This document shows, piece after piece, positions 1 through 14,412 of a stretch of DNA of 64,000 nt; position 1 is the stretch's first letter, and every line of letters starts with the position of its first letter. This DNA is from Archivesica marissinica (Eukaryota; Mollusca; Bivalvia; Venerida; Vesicomyidae): NCBI GenBank assembly GCA_014843695.1, contig CM026393.1, positions 10,870,734 to 10,934,733 on the forward strand, read 5' to 3'. The notes beneath the pieces were generated by a model. The model was given only the letters and a program-made list of their open reading frames with translations. It did no database searches and had not been told where the DNA came from. A program made the translations under genes and the position numbers.

Positions 1-4
1 GCAG

Positions 5-10
5 TTATCT
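5..10 (-). promoter_or_regulatory. GATA-type motif (AGATAA on minus strand), repeated in most units
   Basis: TTATCT on the + strand reads AGATAA on the minus strand, matching the WGATAR consensus of GATA zinc-finger factors. Because it lies in the most conserved part of the unit, it recurs every 26 bp. The TTATCA variant (TGATAA) also matches, while TTATTT and TTACCT variants do not. This is a motif match only; a 6-bp motif inside a satellite is expected to be multiplied with it, and binding is inference. Confidence 0.3.
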
Positions 11-12
11 AT

Positions 13-22
13 AACCATGGTT
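13..22. other. perfect 10-bp palindrome AACCATGGTT, present in most units
   Basis: AACCATGGTT equals its own reverse complement and overlaps by three bases the neighbouring imperfect dyad GTTATCTATAAC (4-15). Most units in the window keep it intact. Frequent derivatives are AACCGTGGTT, AACCATGATT and AACCATGGAT (which makes BamHI GGATCC). The palindrome could bind a dimeric protein or form small stem-loops in single strands (AAC, loop CATG, GTT), but no protein can be named from sequence alone. Confidence 0.85.
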
Positions 23-1138
23 CCACGCCGCTATCTATAACCATGGTTCTACGCCATTATCTATAACCGTGGTTCCATATAGTTATCTATAACCATGGTT
101 CCACACCATTATCTATAACCATGGATCCACGCAGTTATCTATAACCATGGTTCCACACCATTATCTATAACCATGGTTCCACGCAGTTATCTATAAACGT
201 GGTTCCAAACCATTATCTATAACCATGGTTCCACGTAGTTATCTATAACCATGGTTCTACGCCATTATCTATAAACGTGGTTCCACGTAGTTATCTATAA
301 CCATGGTTCCACGCCCTTATCTATAACCGTTGTTCCACATAGTTATCTATAACCATGGTTCCACACAGTTATCTATAACCGTGGTTCTACGCCGTTATCT
401 ATAACCGTGGTTCCACGCAGTTATCTATAACCATGGTTCCACGCAGTTATCTATAACCATGGTTCCACGCCGTTATCTATAACCATGGTTCCATACTATT
501 ATCTATAACCATGGTTCCATACCATTATCTATAACCGTGGTTCCACGCAGTTATCTATAACCATGGTTCCACGTAGTTACCTATAACCATGGTTCCACGC
601 AGTTATCTATAACCATGGTTCCACGCCGTTATCTATAACCATGGTTTCACGCAGTTATCCATAACCATGGTTCCACGCCGTTATCTATAACCATGGTTCC
701 ATGCCATTATCTATAACCATGGTTCCACGCCATTATCTATAACCATGATTCCATGCCATTATCTATAACCATGGTTCCATGCCATTATCTATAACCATGG
801 TTCCACGCAGTTATCTATAACCGTGGTTCCACGCTGTTATCTATAACCATGATTCCACACCATTATCTATAACCATGGTTCAACACCATTATCTATAGCC
901 ATGATTCCACGCCATTATCTATAACCATGGTTCCACGCCGTTATCTATAACCATGGTTCCACGCCGTTATCTATAACCATGGTTCCACGCCGCTATCTAT
1001 AACCATGGTTCCATACCATTATCTATAACCATGGTTCCCCGCCGTTATCTATAACCATGGTTCCACTCCGTTATCTATAACCATGGTTCCATACCATTAT
1101 CTATAACCGTGGTTCCCCGCCGTTATCTATAACCATGG

Positions 1139-2100
1139 TTCCACTCCGTTATCTATAACCATGGTTCCACGTCGTTATCTATAACCATGGTTCTACGCCG
1201 TTATCCATAACCATGATTCTACACCGTTATCTATAACCATGATTCCACGCAGTTATCTATAACCATGATTCCACGCCGTTATCTATAACCGTGGTTCCAC
1301 GCTGTTATCTATAACCATGGTTCCACGCCATTATCTATAACCATGGTTCTACGCCCTTATCTATAACCGTGGTTCCACGTGGTTATCTATAACCGTGGTT
1401 CCACGCCGTTTTCTATAACCGTGGTTCCACGTAGTTATCTATAACTATGGTTCCACGCAGTTATCTATAACCATGATTCCACGCCGTTATCTATAACCGT
1501 GGTTCCACGCCGTTATCTATAACCATGGTTCTACGCCATTATCTATAACCATGGTTCCACGCCGTTATCTATAACCATGGTTCTACGCCATTATCTATAA
1601 CCGTGGTTCCACGTAGTTATCTATAACCATGGTTCACACCATTATTTTAACCATGGATCCACGCAGTTATCTATAACCATGGTTCCACACCATTATCTAT
1701 AACCATGGTTCGACACCATTATCTATAACCATGGTTCTACGCCATTATCTATAACCGTGGTTCCACGTAGTTATCTATAACCATGGTTCCACGCCCTTAT
1801 CTATAACCGTGGTTCCACGTAGTTATTTATAACCATGGTTCCACGCAGTTATCTATAACCGTGGTTCCACATAGTTATTTATAACCATGGTTCCACGCCG
1901 TTATCTATAACCATGGTTCCACGCAGTTATCTATAACTATGATTCCACGCCGTTATCTATAGCCGTGGTTCCACGCTTTTATCTATAACCATGGTTCCAC
2001 ACCATTATCTATAACCATGGTTCCACTCAGTTATCTATAACCATGGTTCCATACCATTATCTATAACCATGGTTCCATACCATTATCTATAACCATGGTT
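1139..2100 (+). repeat. 59-unit duplication, left copy
   Basis: The variant order here recurs at about 2671-3630. The rare GTGGTTATC junction at 1379 recurs at 2911 (1532 bp, 59 units less 2 bp deleted near 1635), and the rare CTATAGCCG unit at 1961 recurs at 3495 (1534 bp, exactly 59 units). Further right the match continues with a 65-unit offset: CATTGTTCC at 2120 and 3810 are 1690 bp apart, so the right copy gained about six units in between. Confidence 0.8.
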
Positions 2101-2670
2101 CCCCGCCGTTATCTATAACCATTGTTCCACGCCGTTATCTATAACCATGGTTCCATACCATTATCTATAACCGTGGTTCCCCGCCGTTATCTATAACCAA
2201 GATTCCACGCCGTTATCTATAACCGTGGTTCCACGCCGTTATCTATAACCATGGTTCTACGCCATTATCTATAACCATGGTTCCACGCCGTTATCTATAA
2301 CCATGGTTCTACGCCATTATCTATAACCGTGGTTCCACATAGTTATCTATAACCATGGTTCCACACCATTATCTATAACGATGGATCCACGCAGTTATCT
2401 ATAACCATGGTTCGACACCATTATCTATAACCATGGTTCTACGCCATTATCTATAACCGTGGTTCCACATAGTTATCAATAACCATGGTTCCACGCCTTT
2501 ATCTATAACCGTGGTTCCACGTAGTTATTTATAACCATGGTTCCACGCAGTTATCTATAACCTTGGTTCCACGTAGTTATTTATAACCATGGTTCCACGC
2601 CGTTATCTATAACCACGGTTCTACGCCATTATCTATAACCATGGTTCCACGCAGTTATCTATAACCATGA

Positions 2671-3960
2671 TTCCACTCCGTTATCTATAACCATGGTTCC
2701 ACGTCGTTATCTATAACCATGGTTCCACGCCGTTATCCATAACCATGGTTCTACACCGTTATCTATAACCATGATTCCACGCAGTTATCTATAACCATGA
2801 TTCCACGCCGTTATCTATAACCGTGGTTCCACGCTGTTATCTATAACCATGGTTCCACGCCATTATCTATAACCATGGTTCTAAGCCCTTATCTATAACC
2901 GTGGTTCCACGTGGTTATCTATAACCGTGGTTCCACGCCGTTTTCTATAACCGTGGTTCCACGTAGTTATCTATAACTATGGTTCCACGCAGTTATCTAT
3001 AACCAAGATTCCACGCCGTTATCTATAACCGTGGTTCCACGCCGTTATCTATAACCATGGTTCTACGCCATTATCTATAACCATGGTTCCACGCCGTTAT
3101 CTATAACCATGGTTCTACGCCATTATCTATAACCGTGGTTCCACGTAGTTATCTATAACCATGGTTCCACACCATTATTTATAACCATGGATCCACGCAG
3201 TTATCTATAACCATGGTTCCACACCATTATCTATAACCATGGTTCGACACCATTATCTATAACCATGGTTCTACGCCATTATCTATAACCGTGGTTCCAC
3301 GTAGTTATCTATAACCATGGTTCCACGCCCTTATCTATAACCGTGGTTCCACGTAGTTATTTATAACAATGGTTCCACGCAGTTATCTATAACCGTGGTT
3401 CCACATAGTTATTTATAACCATGGTTCCACGCCGTTATCTATAACCATGGTTCCACGCAGTTATCTATAACTATGATTCCACGCCGTTATCTATAGCCGT
3501 GGTTCCACGCTGTTATCTATAACCATGGTTCCACACCATTATCTATAACCATGGTTCCACACCATTATCTATAACCATGATTCCATGCCATTATCTATAA
3601 CCATGGTTCCACGCCATTATCTATAACCATGGTTCCACGCCGTTATCAATAACCATGGTTCCATACCATTATCTATAATCATGGTTCCCCGCCGTTATCT
3701 ATAACCATGGTTCCACTCAGTTATCTATAACCATGGTTCCATACCATTATCTATAACCATGGTTCCATACCATTATCTATAACCATGGTTCCCCGCCGTT
3801 ATCTATAACCATTGTTCCACGCCGTTATCTATAACCATGGTTCCATACCATTATCTATAACCGTGGTTCCCCGCCGTTATCTATAACCATGGTTCCACTC
3901 CGTTATCTATAACCATGGTTCCACGTCGTTATCTATAACCATGGTTACACGCCGTTATCC
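2671..3960 (+). repeat. 59/65-unit duplication, right copy
   Basis: Second copy of the block beginning near 1139. It retains the two bases that the left copy lost near 1635, so that loss happened after the duplication or is an error in the left copy. Its extra units near 3520-3700 contain the recurrent ACGCTG, ACACC, ACACC, GATTCCATGCC phrase, which suggests a secondary insertion or gene-conversion tract inside the copy. Confidence 0.75.
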
Positions 3961-6429
3961 ATAACCATGGTTCCACACCGTTATTTATAACCATGATTCC
4001 ACGCAGTTATCAATAACCATGATTCCACGCCGTTATCTATAACCGTGGTTCCACGCTGTTATCTATAACCATGGTTCTACGCCATTATCTATAACCGTGG
4101 TTCCACGTAGTTATCTATAACCGTGGTTCCACGCAGTTATCTATAACCATGGTTCCACGCAGTTATCTATAACCATGGTTCCACGCAGTTATCTATAACC
4201 ATGGTTCCACGCCGTTATTTATAACCATGATTGCACGCCGTTATCTATAACCATGGTTCTACGCCATTATCTATAACCATGGTTCCACGCAGTTATCTAT
4301 AACCATGATTCCACGCCGTTATCTATAACCGTGGTTCTACGCCATTATCTATAACCATGGTTCCACGCCGTTATCTATAACCATGGTTCTACGCCATTAT
4401 CTATAACCGTGGTTCCACATAGTTATCTATAACCATGGTTCCACACCATTATCTATAACGATGGATCCACGCAGTTATCTATAACCATGGTTCCACACCA
4501 TTATCTATAACCATGGTTCGACACCATTATCTATAACCATGGTTCTACGCCCTTATCTATAACCGTGGTTCCACGTAGTTATCTATAACCATGGTTCCAC
4601 GCAGTTATCTATAACCTTGGTTCCACGTAGTTATTTATAACCATGGTTCCACGCCGTTATCTATAACCACGGTTCTACGCCATTATCTATAACCATGGTT
4701 CCACGCAGTTATCTATAACCATGATTCCACGCCGTTATCTATAACCGTGGTTCCACGCTGTTATCTATAACCATGGTTCCACACCATTATCTATAACCAT
4801 GGTTCCACACCATTATCTATAACCATGATTCCATGCCATTATCTATAACCATGGTTCCACGCCATTATCTATAACCATGGTTCCATGCCGTTATCTATAA
4901 CCATGGTTCCACGCCATTATCTATAACCATGGTTCCACGCCGTTATCTATAACCATGGTTCCACGCCGTTATCTATAACCGTTGTTCCACGCCGTTATCT
5001 ATAACCATGGTTCCACGCCGTTATCTATAACCATGGTTCCACGCCGTTATCTATAACCATGGTTCCACGCCGTTATCTATAACCATGGTTCCACACCGTT
5101 ATATATAACCGTGGTTCCATGCCGTTATCTATAACCATGGTTACACGCCATTATCTATAACCATGGTTCCACGCAGTTATCTATAACCATGGTTCCACGC
5201 CGTTATCTATAACCATGGTTCTACGCCATTATCTATAACCGTGGTTCCATGTAGTTATCTATAACCATGGTTCCACACCATTATCTATAACCATGGATCC
5301 ACGCAGTTATCTATAACCATGGTTCCACACCATTATCTATAACCATGGTTCCACGCAGTTATCTATAAACGTGGTTCCACACCATTATCTATAACCGTGG
5401 TTCCACGTAGTTATCTATAACCATGGTTCCACGCCCTTATCTATTACCGTTGTTCCACTTAGTTATCTATAACCATGGTTCCACATAGTTATCAATAACC
5501 GTGGTTCTACGCCGTTATCTATAACCGTGGTTCCACGTAGTTATCTATAACCATGGTTCCACGCAGTTATCTATAACCGTGGTTCCACGCCGTTATCTAT
5601 AACCGTGGTTCCACGTAGTTATCTATAACTATGGTTCCACGCCGTTATCAATAACCATGGTTGCACGCCGTTATCTATAACAATGGTTCTACGCAATTAT
5701 CTATAACCATGGTTCCACGCAGTTATCTATAACCATGATTCCACGCCGTTATCTATAACCGTCGTTCCACGCTGTTATCTATAACCATGGTTCCACACCA
5801 TTATCTATAACCATGCTTCCACACCATTATCTATAACCATGATTCCATGCCATTATCTATAACCATGGTTCCACGCCATTATCTATAACCATGGTTCCAC
5901 GCCGTTATCAATAACCATGGTTCCACACCATTATCTATAACCATGGTTCCACGTAGTTATCTATAACCATGGTTCCACGCAGTTATCTTTAACCGTTGTT
6001 CTACGCCGTTATCTATAACCGTGGTTCCACGTAGTTATCTATAACTATGGTTCCACGCAGTTATCTATAACCATGGTTCCACGCAGTTATCTATAACCAT
6101 GGTTCCACGCCGTTATTTATAACCATGGTTCCACGCCGTTATCTATAACCATGGTTCTACGCCATTATCTATAACCATGGTTCCACGCAGTTATCTATAA
6201 CCATGGTTCCACGCCGTTATCTATAACCGTGGTTCCACGCCGTTATCTATAACCATGGTTCTACGCCATTATCTATAACCATGGTTCCACGCCGTTATCT
6301 ATAACCATGGTTCTACGCCATTATCTATAACCGTGGTTCCACGTAGTTATCTATAACCATGGTTCCACACCATTATCTATAACCATGGATCCACGCAGTT
6401 ATCTATAACCATGGTTCCACGCCCTTATC

Positions 6430-7640
6430 TATAACCGTGGTTCCACGTAGTTATTTATAACCATGGTTCCACGCAGTTATCTATAACCGTGGTTCCACGT
6501 AGTTATTTATAACCATGGTTCCACGCCGTTATCTATAACCATGGTTCTACGCCATTATCTATAACCATGGTTCCACGCAGTTATCTATAACCATGATTCC
6601 ACGCCGTTATCTATAACCGTGGTTCCACGCTGTTATCTATAACCATGGTTCCACACCATTATCTATAACCATGGTTCCACACCATTATCTATAACCATGA
6701 TTCCATGCCATTATCTATAACCATGGTTCCACGCCATTATCTATAACCATGGTTCCACGCCGTTATCTATAACCGTTGTTCCACGCCGTTATCTATAACC
6801 GTTGTTCCACGCCGTTATCTATAACCATGGTTCCATGCCGTTATCTATAACCATGGTTCCACGCCATTATCTATAACCATGGTTCCACGCCGTTATCTAT
6901 AACCAGGGTTCCACGCCGTTATCTATAACCGTTGTTCCACGCCGTTATCTATAACCAGGGTTCCACGCCGTTATCTATAACCATGGTTCCACGCCGTTAT
7001 CTATAACCATGGTTCCACGCCGTTATCTATAACCATGGTTCCACACCGTTATATATAACCGTGGTTCCATGCCGTTATCTATAACCATGGTTCCACGCCA
7101 TTATCTATAACCATGGTTCCACGCAGTTATCTATAACCATGGTTCCACGCCGTTATCTATAACCATGGTTCTACGCCATTATCTATAACCGTGGTTCCAT
7201 GTAGTTATCTATAACCATGGTTCCACACCATTATCTATAACCATGGATCCACGCAGTTATCTATAACCATGGTTCCACACCATTATCTATAACCATGGTT
7301 CCACGCAGTTATCTATAAACGTGGTTCCACACCATTATCTATAACCATGGTTCCACGTAGTTATCTATAACCATGGTTCTACGCCATTATCTATAACCGT
7401 GGTTCCACGTAGTTATCTATAACCATGGTTCCACGCCCTTATCTATAACCGTTGTTCCACGTAGTTATCTATAACCATGGTTCCACGCAGTTATCTATAA
7501 CCGTGGTTCCACGCCGTTATCTATAACCATGGTTCCACGTAGTTATCTATAACCATGGTTCCACGCAGTTATCTATAACCATGGTTCCACGCCGTTATCT
7601 ATAACCGTGGTTCCACGTAGTTATCTATAACCATGGTTCC
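6430..7640 (+). repeat. 52-unit higher-order repeat, copy 1
   Basis: Markers recur exactly 1352 bp (52 units) downstream: CCAGGG at 6901 and 8253, GTTATATATAACC at 7048 and 8400, TAAACGTGG near 7317 and 8669. No indel separates the copies. The GTTATATATA unit also has an ancestor-like copy at 5098, exactly 75 units upstream of 7048. A third collinear copy lies near 55.5-56.6 kb. Confidence 0.88.
6621..6719 (+). repeat. recurrent four-unit phrase (CTG, ACACC, ACACC, GATTCCATGCC)
   Basis: Example of a fixed order of variant units: one ending ACGCTG, two ending ACACC, then one with GATTCCATGCC. The same order is seen near 3510, 4750, 7975, 9010 (first unit GCTG after CTATGG), 12840, 30850, 35395, 55690, 56842, 60423, 61203, 61983 and elsewhere. 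It acts as a landmark for aligning duplicated blocks. Confidence 0.8.
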
Positions 7641-7781
7641 ACACCATTATCTATAACCATGGTTCCACGCAGTTATCTATAACCATGGTTCCACACCATT
7701 ATCTATAACCATGGTTCTACGCCATTATCTATAACCGTGGTTCCACCTAGTTATCTATAACCATGGTTCCACGCCCTTATC

Positions 7782-8992
7782 TATAACCGTGGTTCCACGT
7801 AGATATTTATAACCATGGTTCCACGCAGTTATCTATAACCGTGGTTCCACGTAGTTATTTATAACCATGGTTCCACGCCGTTATCTATAACCATAGTTCT
7901 ACGCAATTATCTATAACCATGGTTCCACGCAGTTATCTATAACCATGATTCCACGCCGTTATCTATAACCGTGGTTCCACGCTGTTATCTATAACCATGG
8001 TTCCACACCATTATCTATAACCATGGTTCCACACCATTATCTATAACCATGATTCCATGCCATTATCTATAACCATGGATCCACGCCATTATCTATAATC
8101 ATGGTTCCACGCCGTTATCTATAACCGTTGTTCCACGCCGTTATCTATAACCGTTGTTCCACGCCGTTATCTATAACCATGGTTCCATGCCGTTATCTAT
8201 AACCATGGTTCCACGCCATTATCTATAACCATGGTTCCACGCCGTTATCTATAACCAGGGTTCCACGCCGTTATCTATAACCGTTGTTCCACGCCGTTAT
8301 CTATAACCAGGATTCCACGCCGTTATCTATAACCATGGTTCCACGCCGTTATCTATAACCATGGTTCCACGCCGTTATCTATAACCATGGTTCCACACCG
8401 TTATATATAACCGTGGTTCCATGCCGTTATCTATAACCATGGTTCCACGCCATTATCTATAACCATGGTTCCACGCAGTTATCTATAACCATGGTTCCAC
8501 GCCGTTATCTATAACCATGGTTCTACGCCATTATCTATAACCGTGGTTCCATGTAGTTATCTATAACCATGGTTCCACACCATTATCTCTAACCATGGAT
8601 CCACGCAGTTATCTATAACCATGGTTCCACACCATTATCTATAACCATGGTTCCACGCAGTTATCTATAAACGTGGTTCCACACCATTATCTATAACCAT
8701 GGTTCCACGTAGTTATCTATAACCATGGTTCTACGCCATTATCTATAACCGTGGTTCCACGTAGTTATCTATAACCATGGTTCCACGCCCTTATCTATAA
8801 CCGTTGTTCCACGTAGATATCTATAACCATGGTTCCACGCAGTTATCTATAACCTTAGTTCCACGCCGTTATCTATAACCGTGGTTCCACGTAGTTATCT
8901 ATAACCATGGTTCCACGCAGTTATCTATAACCGTGGTTCCACGCCGTTATCTATAACCGTGGTTCCACGTAGTTATCTATAACTATGGTTCC
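7782..8992 (+). repeat. 52-unit higher-order repeat, copy 2
   Basis: Indel-free second copy, 1352 bp after the first. Private changes include GTAGATATTTATA near 7800, a GGATCC unit near 8080, CCAGGATTCC near 8310, TTATCTCTAACC near 8586 and CCTTAGTTCC near 8853. The few private changes point to a recent duplication compared with the general divergence between units. Confidence 0.85.
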
Positions 8993-11900
8993 ACGCTGTT
9001 ATCTATAACCATGGTTCCACACCATTATCTATAACCATGGTTCCACACCATTATCTATAACCATGATTCCATGCCATTATCTATAACCATGGTTCCACGC
9101 CATTATCTATAACCATGGTTCCACGCCGTTATCTATAACCATGGTTCCACACCATTATCTATAACCATGGTTCCACGTAGTTATCTATAACCATGGTTCC
9201 ACGCCATTATCTATAACCATGGTTCTACGCCATTATCGATAACCGTGGTTCCACGTAGTTATCTATAACCATGGTTCCACGCCCTTATCTATAACCGTGG
9301 TTCCACGTAGTTATCTATAACCATGGTTACACGCAGTTATCTATAACTGTGGTTCCACGCAGTTATCTATAACCGTGGTTCCACGTAGTTATCTATAACT
9401 ATGGTACCACGCAGTTATCTATAACCATGGTTCCACGCAGTTATCTATAACCATGGTTCCACGCCGTTATTTATAACCATGGTTCCACGCCGTTATCTAT
9501 AACCATGGTTCTACGCCATTATCTATAACCATGGTTCCACGCACTTATCTATAACCATGATTCCACAACGTTATCTATAACCGTGGTTCCAAGCTGTTAT
9601 CTATAACCATGGTTCCACACCATTATCAATAACTATGGTTCCACACCGTTATCTATAACCATGGTTCCACACCATTATCTATAACCATGGTTCCATGCCA
9701 TTATCTATAACCATGGTTCCACACCATTATCTATAACCATGGATCCATGCAGTTACATATAACCATGGTTCCACGCCATTATATATAACCATGGTTCAAC
9801 GCCGTTATCTATAACCGTGGTTCCACACCGTTACCTATAACCATGGTTCCACGCCGTTATCTATAACCATGGTTCCACACCATTATCTATAACCATGGTT
9901 CCACACATTATCTATAACCATGGTTCCACGCCATTATCTATAACCGTGGTTCCACGTAGTTATCTATAACCATGGTTCCACACCATTATCTATAACCATG
10001 GATTCACGCAGTTATCTATAACCATGGTTCCACACTATTATCTATAACCATGGTTCAACACCATTATCTATAACCATGGTTCTACGCCATTATCTATAAC
10101 CATGGTTCCACGTAGTTATCTAAACCATGTTTCCACGCCCTTATCTATAACCGTGGTTCCACGTAGTTATTTATAACCATGGTTCCACGCAGTTATCTAT
10201 AACCGTGGTTCCACGTAGTTATTTATAACCATGGTTCCACGCCGTTATCTATAACCATGGTTCTACGCCATTATTTATAACCATGGTTCTACGCCATTAT
10301 CTATAACCATGGTTCTACGCAGTTATCTATAACCATGATTCCACGCCGTTATCTATAACCATGATTCCACGCTGTTATCTATAACCATGGTTCCACACCA
10401 TTATCTATAACCATGGTTCCACACCATTATGTATAACCATGATTCCATGCCATTGTCTATAACCATGGTTCCACGCCATTATCTATAACCATGGTTCCAC
10501 GCCGTTATCAATAACCATGGTTCCACGCCGTTATCTATAACCCTGGTTCCATGCCGTTATCTATAACCATGGTTCCACGCTGTTATCTATAACCATGGTT
10601 CCACACCATTATCTATAACCATGGTTCCACACCATTATCTATAACCATGATTCCATGCCATTATCTATAACCATGGTTCCCCGCCGTTATCTATAACCAT
10701 GGTTCCACTCCGTTATCTATAACCATGGTTCCATACCATTATCTATAACCATGGTTCCATACCATTATCTATAACCATTGTTCCCCGCCGTTATCTATAA
10801 CCATGGGTCCACTCCGTTATCTATAACCATGGTTCCATACCATTATCTATAACCGTGGTTCCCCGCCGTTATCTATAACCATGGTTCCACTCCGTTATCT
10901 ATAACCATGGTTTCACGTCGTTATCTATAACCATGGTTCCACGCCGTTATCCATTACCATGGTTCCACACCGTTATCTATAACCATGATTCCACGCAGTT
11001 ATCTATAACCATGATTCCACGCCGTTATCTATAACCGTGGATCCACGCTGTTATCTATAACCATGGTTCTACGCCATTATCTATAACCGTGGTTCCACGT
11101 AGTTATCTATAACCGTGGTTCCACGCCGTTATCTATAACCGTGGTTCCACGTAGTTATCTATAACTATGGTTCCACGCAGTTATCTATAACCATGGTTCC
11201 ACGCAGTTATCTATAACCATGGTTCCACGCCGTTATTTATAACCATGGTTCCACGCCGTTATCTATAACCATGGTTCTACGCCACTATCTATAACCATGG
11301 TTCCACGCAGTTATCTATAACCATGATTCCACGCCGTTATCTATAACCGTGGTTCCACGCCGTTATCTATAACCATGGTTCTACGCCATTATCTATAACC
11401 ATGGTTCCACGCCGTTATCTATAACCATGGTTCTACGCCATTATCTATAACCGTGGTTCCACGTAGTTATCAATAACCATCGTTCCACACCATTATCTAT
11501 AACCATGGATCCACGCAGTTATCAATAACCATGGTTCCACACCATTATCTATAACCATGGTTCGACACCATTATCTATAACCATGGTTCCACGTAGTTAT
11601 CTATAACCATGGTTCTACGCCATTATCTATAACCGTGGTTCCACGTAGTTATCTATAACCATGTTTCCACGCAGTTATCTATAACCGTGGTTCCACGCCG
11701 TTATCTATAACCGTGGTTCCACGTAGTTATCTATAACCATGGTTCCACGCAGTTATCTATAACCGTGGTTCCACGCCGTTATCTATAACCGTGGTTCCAC
11801 GTAGTTATCTATAACTATGGTTCCACGCCGTTATCTATAACCATGGTTGCACGCCGTTATCTATAACCATGGTTCCACGCAATTATCTATAACCATGGTT

Positions 11901-14412
11901 CCACGCAGTTATCTATAACCATGGTTCCACGCCGTTATCTATAACCGTGGTTCCACGCCGTTATCTATAACCATGGTTCCACGCCGTTATCTATAACCAT
12001 GGTTCCACGCCATTATCTATAACCATGGTTCCACGCCATTATCTATAACCATGGTTCCACGCAGTTATCTATAACCATGGTTCCACGCCGTTATCTATAA
12101 CCATGGTTCCACGCCGTTATCTATAACCATGGTTCCACGCCATTATCTATAACCATGGTTCCACGCCATTATCTATAACCATGGTTCCACGCCATTATCT
12201 ATAACCATGGTTCCACGCCGTTATCAATAACCATGGTTCCACACCATTATCTATAACCATGGTTCCACGTAGTTATCTATAACCATGGTTCCACGCAGTT
12301 ATCTTTAACCGTGGTTCCACGCCGTTATCTATAACCGTGGTTCCACGTAGTTATCTATAACTATGGTTCCACGCAGTTATCTATAACCATGGTTCTACGC
12401 CATTATCTATAACAATCGTTCCACGCAGTTATCTATAACCATGATTCCACGCCGTTATCTATAACCGTGGTTCCACGCCGTTATCTTTAACCATGGTTCT
12501 ACGCCATTATCTATAACCGTGGTTCCACGTAGTTATCTATAACCATGGTTCCACACCATTATCTATAACCATGGATCCACGCAGTTATCTATAACCATGG
12601 TTCTACGCCATTATCTATAACCGTGGTTCCACGTAGTTATCTATAACTATGGTTCCACGCCGTTATCTATAACCGTGGTTCCACGTAGATATTTATAACC
12701 ATGGTTCCACGCAGTTATCTATAACCGTGGTTCCACGTAGTTATTTATAACCATGGTTCCACGCCGTTATCTATAACCATGGTTCTACGCCATTATCTAT
12801 AACCATGATTCCACGCCGTTATCTATAACCGTGGTTCCACGCTGTTATCTATAACCATGGTTCCACACCATTATCTATAACCATGGTTCCACACCATTAT
12901 CTATAACCATGATTCCATGCCATTATCTATAACCATGGTTCCACGCCATTATCTATAACCATGGTTCCACGCCGTTATCAATAACCATGGTTCCACGCCG
13001 TTATCTATAACCGTTGTTCCACGCCGTTATCTATAACCAGGGTTCCACGCCGTTATCTATAACCATGGTTCCACGCCGTTATCTATAACCATGGTTCCAC
13101 GCCGTTATCTATAACCATGGTTCCACACTGTTATATATAACCGTGGTTCCATGCCGTTATCTATAACCATAGTTCCACGCCATTATCTATAACCATGGTT
13201 CCACGCAGTTATCTATAACCATGGTTCCACGCCGTTATCTATAACCATGGTTCTACGCCATTATCTATAACCGTGGTTCCATGTAGTTATCTATAAACAT
13301 GGTTCCACACCATTATCTATAACCATGGTTCCACGTAGTTATCTATAACCATGGTTCTACGCCATTATCTATAACCGTGGTTCCACGTAGTTATCTATAA
13401 CCATGGTTCCACGCCCTTATCTATAATCGTTGTTCCACGTAGTTATCTATAACCATGGTTCCACGCAGTTATCTATAACCGTGGTTCCACGCCGTTATCT
13501 ATAACCGTGGTTCCACGTAGTTATCTATAACCATGGTTCCACGCAGTTATCTATAACTGTGGTTCCACGCCGTTATCTATAATCGTGGTTCCACGTAGTT
13601 ATCTATAACTATGGTTCCACGCAGTTATCTATAACCATGGTTCCACGCAGTTATCTATAACCATGGTTCCACGTAGTTATCTATAACCATGGTTCTACGC
13701 CATTATCTATAACCGTGGTTCCACGTAGTTATCTATAAACATGGTTCCACGCCCTTATCTATAACCGTGGTTCCACGTAGTTATCTATAACCATGGATCC
13801 ACGCAGTTATCTATAACCGTGGTTCCACGCCGTTATCTATAACCGTGGTTCCACGTAGTTATCTATAACCATGGTTCCACGCAGTTATCTATAACCGTGG
13901 TTCCACGCCGTTATCTATAACCGTGGTTCCACGTAGTTATCTATAACTATGGTTCCACGCCGTTATCTATAACCATGGTTGCACGCCGTTATCTATAACC
14001 ATGGTTCTACGCCATTATCTATAACCATGGTTCCACGCAGTTATCTATAACCATGATTCCACGCCGTTATCTATAACCGTGGTTCCACGCAGTTATCTAT
14101 AACCATGGTTCCACACCATTATCTATAACCATGGTTCCACACCATTATCTATAACTATGGTTCCACGCCGTTATCTATAACCATGGTTCCACGCCGTTAT
14201 CTATAACCATGGTTCTACGCCATTATCTATAACCATGGTTCCACGCACTTATCTATAACCATGATTCCACACCGTTATCTATAACCGTGGTTCCAAGCTG
14301 TTATCTATAACCATGGTTCCACGCCCTTATCTATAACCGTGGTTCCACGTAGTTATCTATAACCATGGTTCCACGCAGTTATCTATAACCGTGGTTCCAC
14401 GCCGTTATCTAT

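Larger units (their letters stand above)
4..29 (+). repeat. reference monomer of the 26-bp satellite
   Basis: First complete consensus unit, used here for numbering (unit position 1 = base 4). Composition is 4 G, 8 C, 8 T and 6 A. Positions 1-12 (GTTATCTATAAC) form a 5-bp inverted repeat around CT. Positions 10-19 (AACCATGGTT) are a perfect palindrome holding an NcoI site. Positions 20-26 (CCACGCC) are not palindromic. CpG lies at 23-24 and across the junction 26-1, with a third at 13-14 in copies reading ACCGTGG. The two 13-bp halves are not alike, so the unit is not a recent dimer of a shorter repeat. I do not recognise it as a named satellite family. Confidence 0.97.
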
